From positions 105,056,898 through 105,120,897 of the forward strand of contig CM072810.1 of NCBI GenBank assembly GCA_037013495.1: DNA of 64,000 nucleotides. Direction: 5' to 3'. Below the pieces are notes generated by a model. The model did not search any database. It saw only the letters and a program-made list of their open reading frames with translations, and had not been told where the DNA came from. How positions within the stretch are numbered: the first letter of the stretch is position 1; each line of letters opens with the position of its first letter. The stretch comes from Hippophae tibetana (Eukaryota > Streptophyta > Magnoliopsida > Rosales > Elaeagnaceae). Made by a program: the position numbers and the translations under genes. Shown piece after piece: positions 11,190 to 21,463 of this stretch.

Positions 11190-14144
11190 ATGGTCATATC
11201 CGACCAACAAATCCCTCTAATTCTAAACGACGCCGTAGATGCTGCCGTCGACTTCAAAGGCCGAACTGTCTTCCGATCCACTTCTGGCGGTTGGAGATCC
11301 GCGTCCTTCATCATAAGTAAACAAAACACTAATATTGAGCTCTGTCATATCATTCAATTACAATCGCACTATTTAGAACTATAAATAATATCGTTGGAAT
11401 TTGTTAACAGTTGTAGAAATCGCTGAGAGGTTTGCTTACTATGGAATTGGTTCCAACCTCATAACCTATTTGACTAACCATTTGGGACAGTCCACAGCAT
11501 TGGCTGCTCAGAGCGTTAACGTTTGGTCTGGAACGGCTTCATTGTTGCCTTTGGTTGGTGCTTTTGTGGCTGACTCTTATCTTGGCCGCTTCCGGACCAT
11601 TATCTTTGCTTCTTTGCTCTACATTTTGGTCAGTATCTTTTGCGGGTTTTCTTCAAAATTTCCATTTTTTAATGGGAATTTGTTTTTTAAACTGAAATTC
11701 CATACTTCAATTATTATTGGTTAGTAAAAAATATACTGCTATTATAATAATGATAATAATTTTAGCGTTTGATAAAATATAAATTAATTTTAAAAGTTTA
11801 ATGGGTTATTTAGTGTTTGGTGATAAGTTTATCTAATAATGATTAGAGAATAAAATGGGTTTAGTTGTTATTTATAGCAATTATTGTTAAATGGGTAAAA
11901 TTTAAAATGTAATAATTTTTTCTTAGTTTTTTTTTATAAATAACGGTTAACACTCATATACACCCACAGATATATAATGACGAGTTCAAACCCATATTCT
12001 CAAATTATCAACAAAAACAAAAATCATATTATAGTAATGGGTAAAAAAAAACCTGTTGTTAGGGAAGGAATTTTTAAAAGTTGCAATAGTCCAATTTCTT
12101 AAAGTTGTTGGATAACCGTTCAAACTTTAAAAAAGTTGGCTAGAAATTACTTTACCAAGGGATCAAATCTTCATAAATTCCAACAAAATAACTTTTCTAT
12201 AGTAGAAAAAAGTTGTCATAATTTTGTTTCACATGTTGTCTTATTAAAACATGTTAAAAGGTTCTTACTTTTTCACAATTGTCTAAGAGGTCTCTCTCTC
12301 TTTGTTTTTCTTTTAAAAACACGGTTTACAATAAGAATGTTATACAGTTGGAAAAATCTCTGTTTTTTTTTATTATACTTGAAGAAGTAATGAAAAATAA
12401 ATTTTATTTGTAGCAATTGGCCTCATTTAAGTTTTCCTTTATTTAACATTGAAATGAACCACAGGGACTAGGTTTGTTGACCATCTCAGCTTTGCTTCCT
12501 TCCATTGGTGCTACTGAGTGCCAAAGGAGCCCACAAATAACATCATGTTCTCCTTCTCAGTTTCAAAATATATTATTCTTCTTCTCTCTTTATCTTGTAG
12601 CAGTTGGTCTAGGTGGACATAAACCTTGCGTTCAGGCATTTGGTGCGGACCAGTTTGATGGGCAGGATATAGAAGAGAGCAAAGCCAAAAGTGCGTTCTT
12701 CAACTGGTGGTATTTCGGGGTGTGTGGAGGCTCCTTAATAACACATTTAGTTCTAAATTATATACAAGACAATCTTAGTTGGGTTTTAGGATTTGGAATC
12801 CCTTGTATTGCAATGATTATCGCACTGATTGTTTTCTTGCTTGGAGCAAGAACTTATCGGTATAACATTGAAGGAGACGATGAAAGTCCTTTTGTGAGAA
12901 TTGGTAAAGTCTTTGTTACAGCATTTAGGAATCGGAAAACAACCACATCAGCTATAGCTGCTGCCGAAGAGGTAGCTCATGGAATCCTACCAGACCGATG
13001 TTCTGAACAATTCAAGTGAGTGAATCAAACTGTTTTTCTTGATTGAGCTAATAAAGATAAGGGAATTGAGGAACAATAAGATTCTTCTAGCAATATAGGG
13101 TGTGCGCGTGCATATGTTTAAATCTAAAAAAAAAAAGTCTGAGTGTATTGCAGTAGGTGTATTGATGTACAAACCTTTTCTTGTAATCAGATTGTTGTGT
13201 ACTGTCTTTCTAGTTGTTCTTTATCTTCTCCTCTCATGTGTTGTGATCTTTGTTGTGTGGAGTGGAATTGTGTTGGGTTACTGGTGATTAACTTTTCCCT
13301 ACATAATATGAATTCTATTGTCTTCAGGTTCCTCAATAAGGCATTAATTATACCCGATGGCTTAAAGGAAGACGGGAAGGTGTGTAGCACTGTTGAAATT
13401 GAAGAAGCAAAAGCTGTTGTTAGACTTGTTCCAATATGGGCAACATGTTTGTTATATGCAGTGGTATCTGCACAGTCCACAACTATTTTCACCAAGCAAA
13501 GTATTACCATGGAAAGAAAAATAGTTCCTGGGTTTGAAATACCACCTGCTTCACTTCAAAGCTTCATCAGCCTTGCTGTTGTTCTGTTCATTCCCATTTA
13601 TGACCAAATTTTTGTTCCCTCGGTAAGAGTTTTCACCAGGAAACCCTCTGGAATCACAATGCTACAAAGAATAGGAATTGGATTGTTACTATCAGCTCTT
13701 TCCATGGTAGTCGCAGCTTTTGTAGAAACAAGAAGGCTTAAGACCGCTTCTGACTATGATCTCGTTGATATGCCAGGTGTAACAGTTCCAATGAGTGTAT
13801 GGTGGTTAGTTCCTCAGTACGCTTTGTTCGGAATATCTGATGCTTTTACCCTGGTTGGTCTACAAGAGTTCTTTTATGATCAGGTACCAAATGAACTAAG
13901 AAGCATAGGGCTTGCACTCTACCTCAGTATCTTTGGTGTCGGTAACTTCCTAAGTAGCTTTCTAATTTCTGTTATTGAGAATGTAACTGGTGGAATTGAC
14001 CAAGATAGCTGGTTCTCCAATAATCTAAATCGGGCACATCTCGATTACTTCTATTGGCTACTTGCTGGGCTCAGTGCAGTAGAGTTGGTTGTGTACTGGT
14101 ATTTTGCAAAGTCTTACATATATAATAAAAGTAGCATAGTATAG
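11190..14144 (+). CDS. NPF/PTR-family proton-coupled transporter (NPF5-like)
   Basis: Four exons: 11190-11316, 11411-11628, 12465-13015 and 13328-14144, all GT..AG and continuous in frame, giving 570 aa, normal for the plant NITRATE TRANSPORTER1/PEPTIDE TRANSPORTER family of 12-helix membrane proteins. The N-terminus has the family pattern [22 protein letters not shown]. The ExxER proton-coupling motif is intact (E45, E48, R49) in helix 1 and is followed by [38 protein letters not shown] and [16 protein letters not shown] are also characteristic. Substrates of the family include nitrate, di/tripeptides, hormones and glucosinolates; the substrate here cannot be read from sequence. Assignment to the NPF5 clade rests on overall resemblance. 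The longer frame before 13328 is intron read-through. The gene looks intact, with C-terminus YNKSSIV. Confidence 0.93.
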
Positions 14145-15071
14145 TTAGTTTTTCTTTTATAGCAGTTATAGTTTGAATATATTGTGAAGATTAAATCAGT
14201 GTAATTGTAATATAAATGCGGGGCTAGCTACAATGTAGTAGGGGATGTAGGTTTTGGCTGTGCAATTAACCCTAGGTACACCAACACCATGGTTGTAAAT
14301 ATAATTACCGTGTTTTTAAGTTTTTTTTTATAGTGAAGTCCAGATTTAGCTAGATGATGAACTATGACTTGATTTGATTGGAATTGACTCGTGGTATAGT
14401 TGATATAATTCTTCGTCACTAACATCATAGAATTAAGTTCCAATAGCCAATGTTTTATTTATTTAACGAAAAATGGACTTTAGTTTCTTTAGTTTTTTTT
14501 AATTTATTTAGGAAAAAGTTATATGATGAATTATACTCGTGTGACTGGCATGCTACAAGTTTTCTGAAGATTATAAGTGGTATCTTAGGAATTAAACAAT
14601 GTTGGAGCTGAAAGGTCATTTTAATCAAAGATTTCCATCCATTACTTGTTCATCCTACAAATCAAAGAAAAAAACTTGATGATCCTAAGGACTTCAACTT
14701 ATCATCCTAAGGACTGAAGTCTTAAAAAATATTGAATTCGTGTTCAATTTACTGTTATTGATTTTAAGATGGTTTGATTCGTGGATGTTGAATTAGTATT
14801 AGATTTATGTATCGTATCAAAAATTGACAAACGTATATAATTTATGAGTATAACAAAACAAATTATTAAAGAATCTAGAACAATGTGAATTTAAAAGGTA
14901 TTCGTTAAAAAAAGAAAAAAAAACATTAATATGATAATAATTCTCAAAATTACTCGTTTTTGTATTGATATTCTGTTTCTCGTCAAATAGGTAGCAATAT
15001 CAAAACAGAAATTAAAGATTAATATATAAAAGAAAAGAAAAACAAAGATAATGCACTGATGGATATGTTTC
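14145..15071. other. Intergenic, NPF downstream
   Basis: Holds the 3' UTR/terminator side of the transporter (TA-rich DNA after the stop at 14144), then AT-rich sequence without a recognisable gene. Confidence 0.55.
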
Positions 15072-15158
15072 TCACGCATACAAAAAAGATTTTGGCTTGG
15101 TTGTTCCTTTCTCGTACTGGCATGCTCATGGCTATTTGTGAACAAAATTGAAGTTGTT

Positions 15159-15253
15159 CATTGCCACCATACTCTTTTGTTATGGAGGCGAGACTAAGAA
15201 GTAATTGATGTTCTCAGTCTTCGCATCCATAACAAAAAGGTATTGTAGCAATG
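15159..15253. other. MIR-like hairpin, left copy
   Basis: A 95-nt imperfect foldback with stem arms of about 40 nt. The 5' arm (cattgccaccatac, tttgttatggaggcgagact) pairs with the 3' arm (agtcttcgcatccataacaaa, gtattgtagcaatg) with small bulges around a loop of roughly 15 nt. Stem length and bulge size fit a plant miRNA precursor, but MITEs also make such stems. I recognise no known mature miRNA. Strand is not determinable because either strand folds. Confidence 0.5.
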
Positions 15254-15967
15254 GTTTCAAAGCAAGATGGATCCATAATAGAGTACTACAATCGTTCTGT
15301 TTATTAATTTATATAGGATTTTATATAAGCTTTTCTATTTGTTAATTTTAAGTTGTCTGGGAACCTTTATTAAGAAATTTAATTTAAATAAATAAATGAA
15401 AATCTTATTCTAATCTTATCGTAATCTTGTAATTAATAAAGATTGATTATCCTATCAAAATCTTTGGAATTTATCTTCAAAACATAATATTAATACAGAA
15501 ACAATTCATCTTTTTATTTTTATTTTTAGTAGTGTGTTACTTATGTGATTTGATAAATATATGTAAAACAAGTTTATATTTTATGCTATAAAAACTTACT
15601 TTTAATCACTTTTGCTTACATATTTTTTAAGCATTGATGTTACATATAATGATATATTAAAAATAATAAAAGAATATTTATATTTATATTTATTAATTAA
15701 TTTATATTAATAAAAATATAAAAGTTATTGCCGTTATTATTAGAACCCTAAATTATAGTAAAAGATTATGATAGGATAACTAATCCTAAATTTCCGGAAT
15801 AGAATCCTAATAAAAAGATTATAATAATCACGTTTCGAATACGATTTTCATTTATTTATTTAAATTTATTCATTCCCAATATAATAAAAATAGAAAAGTT
15901 TAAACTCCTGTATATAAATATAGGTTAGGAAAAAACTCTAGTTTTAATATGTATCTTGTGTTTAAAC

Positions 15968-16062
15968 CATTGCTACAGCCCCTTTTTGTTATGGAGGTGA
16001 AGACTGAGAGCCCCAATTACTTCTTAGTCTCACCTTCATAACAAAAAAGTATGGTGGCAATG
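15968..16062. other. MIR-like hairpin, right (inverted) copy
   Basis: A second 95-nt foldback, equal in length to the left copy and close to its reverse complement. Arms include tttttgttatggaggtgaag and the complementary caccttcataacaaaa. Substitutions relative to the left copy fall in both arms and the loop, and the stem remains well paired. Confidence 0.5.
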
Positions 16063-16168
16063 AAAAGCTTCAACTTTGTTCATGGCGTTGAACAAATAGC
16101 AATGCCAATTTGAGAAAGGAACAACAAAGCAAAATCTTCTTTTTTTCTTTCTTTCTTTTTTCCGCATG

Positions 16169-16700
16169 AGAAAGTAAGTTATAATGTACAATTCTTCTTC
16201 TTCTTCTATTATTTATTATTTCTTTTTTTATATTTTTATATTTTAATAGATTATTTTTAATTATTACGAATCTTTTGTGTTTAAAGATTGCTGTTGTCAA
16301 CTTGTCATGCTTATGGACTTGTTTCTTTAGCTAAGTGGGTTTCTTCACCGACATGTGTATATCTTTCAAAGCATATTTTATGATACACGTTTTAATATAA
16401 CAATAATTAATATAATAGAATTCATTTTTTAACCTTTAATTAACTAGTTAGGTTAATACAATAATTTGTAGTAAAATATACTTTTTAATCTTCCAAAGCC
16501 TCGAGTTCTGCAATGTTAATATTTGAAACTTGTTTAGGTTTAATTGAATTGAATGTGTTTCAAATTCTTATGTGTTTATTGAGACTTTGAATTTGTGTGC
16601 ATAATTTTACAATGCTTTTAGATTTGTAAAATCCCACGATCTAATGTTTCAAATTCCCATATGATCATTATCGACTTTAAATCCAACTATCTAATATTTA
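16169..16700. other. AT-rich intergenic DNA before copia element 1
   Basis: Contains a TTC-rich run (16192-16208) and no gene. Its last five bases (attta, 16696-16700) are the likely left target-site copy of the retrotransposon; the right copy is gttta at 21464-21468, one mismatch. Confidence 0.55.
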
Positions 16701-17153
16701 TATTGGATATTAATCCTTAATTTAAAGAATAAAACAAGGATTTTAATTTAAAGAATAAAACAAGGACTTTAATTCAAGGAATAAAACAAGGAATTTAATT
16801 TAAGGAATAAAACAAGGACTTTAATTCAAGAGATAAAACAAGGACTTTAATTCAAGGAATAAAACAAGTACTTTAATTCAAGAAATAATAGAAGAAGTTT
16901 AATTCAGGGAATAAAACAAGAAGCTTAATTCAAGGAATAAAACAAGAAGCTTAATTCAAGGAATCATTAATTCAAGGAGTAAATCAAGGAATACTTAATT
17001 TAAAGAGTAAATCAAGGAATGCTTAATTTAAAGAGTAATTAAATGAGTAAAATTTTATTATAAATAACTATACAATTGTAATGAAAACATGAAGAAAATA
17101 ATACAAACTAGATAACTCTTTTGTGTAGAGTTATTTCTTCTTTTTTTTCTACA
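16701..17153 (+). repeat. 5' LTR of element 1, expanded (453 bp)
   Basis: Starts TATTGGATAT and ends TTCTACA. The first ~350 bases are a minisatellite of about 25-bp units (aattcaaggaataaaacaagg type), followed by a conserved tail with a TATAAATA box near 17060 and the segment tgtaatgaaaacatgaagaaaa shared with element 2. It is nearly twice as long as the 3' LTR of the same element because of unit copy number. Confidence 0.9.
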
Positions 17154-17220
17154 TGGTATCAAAGCATGAAAATTAACTTGTTTCTGCTTTATTATTATCT
17201 TAGCATATTCAATCTTTGAA

Positions 17221-20200
17221 ATGGCTGAAGACAAGCCGCTAGGATCAGAAGCTGAAAGTTCATCAGTGCTTTCCTTCATGAATATGCATGAGGTGGATGT
17301 CAACCCAAATCAAAGATTAAGCTCAGTCTTGTTGAATGAGTTTAATTACTTAACTTGGTCAAGAGCAGTGTCTCTGGCTCTAGGTGGAAGATCCAAGTTA
17401 GGGTTCATAAATAGAAGCATCGAAGTACCTGATGTTTCCTCACTAACCTATGAATCCTGGCTTAGTAAGGATCAGTTGGTTATGTCATGGCTCCTAAATT
17501 CCATGGAACGTAAATTAGCTTAAATATTCAATTATTCTGAATCTACATACCAACTATGGGAGACGGTCAAGAAAATGTATGGCAGTCAAAACAATGTTGC
17601 ACGAGTTTTTCAATTAAAGAAGGACATCTCAGATCTACAACAAGATGACAAGCCTTTTGTACAACTCTTAGGAAGTATGAAAAACATATGAAATGAGTTG
17701 GAAATATATCGTCCTCATACAACCGATATAGCTTTGTTACGAAAGAAAGTAGAAGAAGATAAGATATGTCAACTTCTATCCAGTCTCGATTCAACATATG
17801 AAGATATACGATGCCACATACCCATGAATACTGAACTTCCTTCCTTCACCAATGTATGTGCGACAGTTCAACGTGAAGAAGTAAGGAGGAAAGTCATGAA
17901 CAATGGTACAATGGCTAGTGCACTTGAGGCAGGAGCCTATCTAACCAACGAGAGGAAGTACAAAGGGAAGCATCCAAACTTGAAGTGTCAACATTGCAAC
18001 TATATGTGCCATGTTAAGGACACATGTTGGATTCTACATCGAGAATTAAAACCTGATTTTATAAAGGATAAGGGTTTACAGAAAGTGAATCATACTGCAC
18101 ACCGTGCAAATCATGCTTTTGCCTCTACCTCTAATGAGTCTGATCCATTCAAGAACTTCACAACGAATCTAGCTGAACTCATGAATGAGTTTATGTTATA
18201 TCTTCAAAGCAAGACATGAGGAGCTAGAATTGACTGTGTGGATATCATAGAAGAAGAAAATTTGACAGCATTGCTAGGCAAGTTTGCGGGTTTCTTGGCA
18301 GATATAAAACTCATACCACAAGAGGACATGTAAGGTATCATAAAAGCTTTTAAAACTGCTCTTAAAATAAATATGTTGCATGATTTTTGGGTTGTAGATT
18401 CAGGTGTCACAGAGGGTTTCAAGCCAAGTTTAACCCTATCCAAGATAATCAATTGTGGCATCAACGTTTAGCTCACCCTTCTCCACCAATTTTGTCAACT
18501 TTATTTCCAAACTTAGGAAATGATGCAATTGCATGTGAAACTTGCCACTTGTCTAAGGCCACTAGATTGCCTTTTAATTCTTCTGTGTCTAAGGCTAGTA
18601 AGTGTTTTGAACTAGTTCATTGAGATGTATGGGGACCAACTAATGAATCTTTTTATGGTTATAAGTTTTTTGTGATTTTTGTTGATGATTTCTCACGAGT
18701 CACATGGTTATATCTTTTAAAGTCTAAGAATGAAGTTATGGAAGTATTTAAGGACTTTCATAACCTTGTTGAAAATCACTTCTCCTCTAAAATTCAAACC
18801 TTAAGGTATGACAATGGCACTGAATACATGTCTCATATCATGAAACAATATTTGAGCATTCATGGCATTATGCATCAAACAAGTTGTGTTGGCACACCTC
18901 AACAAAATGGTGTAGCTGAATGCAAAAACCGAGACTTACTTGAAAAAACTAGAGCATTAGTGCTACAAATGAATGTACCAAAGAGATTCTGGTCCCAAAG
19001 GATTATGGCAACTGCTTACATCATCAATAGATTACATGGTCGAGACTTGGATTTCAAGTCTCCTCTAGAGGTCATGAAAGGAAAGAAAATTAACCTCTCA
19101 TACCTTAGAGTCTTTGGTTGTATCTGTTTTGTACATATTCAATCTCATCATCGAGATAAATTGGATCATAGAGCTGTTAAATGTATTTTTCTTGGTTATT
19201 CATCTACACAAAAGGGATATAAATGTTATGATCCCTAACTTAGGAGATTAATTGTGTCTAAAGATGTTCGATTTTATGAAACTAACCATTTTTTCAGCAA
19301 GTCGCATGAAATCACAAGTCTGAGGGATGACATCTTGGATGTGTTTCCATTACCAAGAATCGAACTTCAGGCTCCACAATAACAAGATCCCAACCATGTC
19401 AACATTGATGCATCTCTCATTGAAAGTAACAATGAATGGTCTCGTCTTAATGGTACACTGCATGAAGATGGTGATAATCAAGATGATCCTCACAATATGG
19501 TACAAGATGTGAACGAGTATGAGATAACTTTTCCTGCTCCACGACGTAATCCAATGCGTGTTAGGCAACCTCCCACAAGACTTCAAGACTTTGTCACCTA
19601 CAAACCCACACATCCTATCTCAAATTATGTGTCATATAAGAGAGTGACACCAGCCCATGCCGCATTCCTCAACACTATATCGAGTTATAGTGAGCCTCAA
19701 AACTTTCATGAGACCAACAACCAAGAGGTGTGGAAGGAAGCCATGCAAGAAGAACTTAAAGCCCTAGATCAACACAACACATGGAGCATCACCAAACTTC
19801 CAAAAGGCAAGAAAGTTGTGGGTTGCAAATGGATCTATAAGCTCAAATTCAAGTCAGATGGATCAATTGAGAGGTATAAAGCAAGATTGGTGGCTCGGGG
19901 ATTCACTCAAACATTCGAGGTGGATTACAAAGAAACATTTACACCTGTTGCAAAAATGAACACAGTAAGAGTGCTACTGTCTGTGGCTGTAAACAAAGGG
20001 TGGTCCATGTACCAAATGGATGTGATGAATGCATTCTTGCATGGTGATCTCAAAGAAGAAGTCTATATGAAATTGCCACCCGGGCATCCTCAAAGTAATA
20101 AACTGGATTTAGTGTGCAAATTGCACAAATCCATTTATGGTTTGAAACAGTCCCCACGAGCTTGGTATGCCAAGCTAAGCTTAATTCTCACTAGTGTTGG

Positions 20201-21227
20201 TTTCAAAAGCAGCAATGCCGATTCCTCGCTATTTGTTCGCACAGGAGCTATGGGAAAATTGGTTGTGTTGATTTATGTAGATGATTTGATAATTACAGGT
20301 GATAATGCTGATGAGATTTTCAACCTCAAACAGTCCCTCAGACAAAGGTTTGCAATTAAAGACCTTGGGATATTGAAGTACTTTCTTGGTATAGAAATGG
20401 AAACCTCGCACAAGGGACTCTTTCTTAACCAAAAAAAATATGTCCTAGATTTGCTCAAGGAAGCTAACATGAGTGATACTAAACCAGTCATTACCTTTCT
20501 TGACAACAAGCTCAAACCTAACTTAAAGAGCACGCCACTCACGGATATAAGTTATTACCAGCGACTGGTTGGTAAGTTGATCTATCTAACAATCATCAGA
20601 CCTGACATCACATATTCTGTAAGTATTGTGAGCCAATTCATGCACTCCCCGACACTTGAGCATTTGACCCTTGTTAAAAGGATCTTACGCTACTTAAAAG
20701 GATCAGTGGGTCGTGGTATCATCATGAAGAAGAATGACAACACACAAATCATGGGGTATTGTGATGCTGATTGGGCAGGGAATGCAATCGATTGCAAGTC
20801 CACCACTGGCTACTGTACATTTGTCGGTGGAAACTTGGTCATATGGAAGAGTAAGAAGCAAACTGTCATCGCCAGATCAAGTGCCGAAGCTGAGTATCGT
20901 GCAATGGCTTCATCTGCGTGTGAGTTGATATGGCTTAAAGGTCTTCTGTGTGATTTAGGTGTTCCTACAACTCTTCATATGTCCTTATTTTGTGACAATC
21001 AGGCAGCCATACATATAGCATCAAACCCAGTGTTTCACGAGAGGACAAAACATATTGAAGTTTATTGTCATTACGTTCGTGAACAAGTTCAATCACAAAT
21101 GATTCATACACATTATACAAGAAGTTTCGACCAACTGGTTGACATCTTCACCAAGCCCTTGGCTTCTCATCAATTTCAACGACTTTTGTCCAAGCTTGGA
21201 TCCATAAACCTTCTGGATCCAGCTTGA
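17221..21227 (+). pseudogene. Broken gag-pol polyprotein of element 1
   Basis: The ATG at 17221 aligns with the start of the intact sister polyprotein. In-frame stops relative to it include TAA at 17521, TGA at 17689, TGA at 18217 and TAA near 18331; further stops occur near 18622, 19237 and 19381. Several correspond to single C-to-T or G-to-A changes of sister codons (for example CAA to TAA, TGG to TGA). About 325 bases present in the sister are missing at 18408-18412, just after the protease DSG codons, removing most of the protease and changing frame. The zinc knuckle is damaged (CNYMCH where the sister has CNHTGH). From 19497 to 21227 the reverse transcriptase (YVDDLIITG) and RNase H region is still open. 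Confidence 0.92.
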
Positions 21228-21234
21228 GGGGGAG

Positions 21235-21463
21235 TATTGGATATTAATCCTTAATTCAAGGAATAAAACAAGGAATCATTAATTCAATGAGTAAAACAAA
21301 AAATCTTTAATTCAAGGAGTAAATCAAGGAATGTTTAATTTAAAGAGTAATTGAAGGAGTAAAATTTCATTATAAATAGTTATACGATTGTAATGAAAAC
21401 ATGAAGAAAATAATACAAACTAACGAACTCTTTTGTGTAGAGTTATTTTTTCTTTTTTCTACA
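21235..21463 (+). repeat. 3' LTR of element 1, contracted (229 bp)
   Basis: Same ends as the 5' LTR (TATTGGATAT..TTCTACA) but with only a few minisatellite units. It follows directly on the polypurine tract. Confidence 0.9.

Larger units (their letters stand above)
15072..16168. repeat. Nested inverted repeat of about 1.1 kb
   Basis: The segment 15072-15268 and the reverse complement of 15952-16168 match closely along about 200 bases, leaving about 680 AT-rich bases between them. Matching landmarks include ttgttcctttctc, ggctatttgt/tgctatttgt, the 95-nt core and the inner caatggttt boundary. Each core is itself a foldback, so the arrangement is two-level. No coding potential is seen in the arms. 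Possible readings: a foldback (MITE-like) transposon, an inverted duplication of a hairpin RNA gene, or both. No target-site duplication could be settled by eye. Confidence 0.82.
16701..21463 (+). mobile_element. Ty1-copia retrotransposon element 1 (decayed)
   Basis: A complete LTR-to-LTR copy of the same family as the element at 56101-61182. It has a 5' LTR (16701-17153), a mutated primer-binding site directly after it (TGGTATCAAAGC, 17154), a broken gag-pol reading frame, a polypurine tract (gagggggag, 21226-21234) and a short 3' LTR (21235-21463). The flanking 5-mers attta/gttta fit a target-site duplication that has since mutated. It is non-autonomous because of several stop codons and an internal deletion. 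Confidence 0.93.

Noticed and set aside
13143-13327. N-terminal extension of the last NPF exon
   Set aside because: It reads through an intron; the acceptor at 13327 restores the family sequence (EQFKFLNKALI) across the junction.
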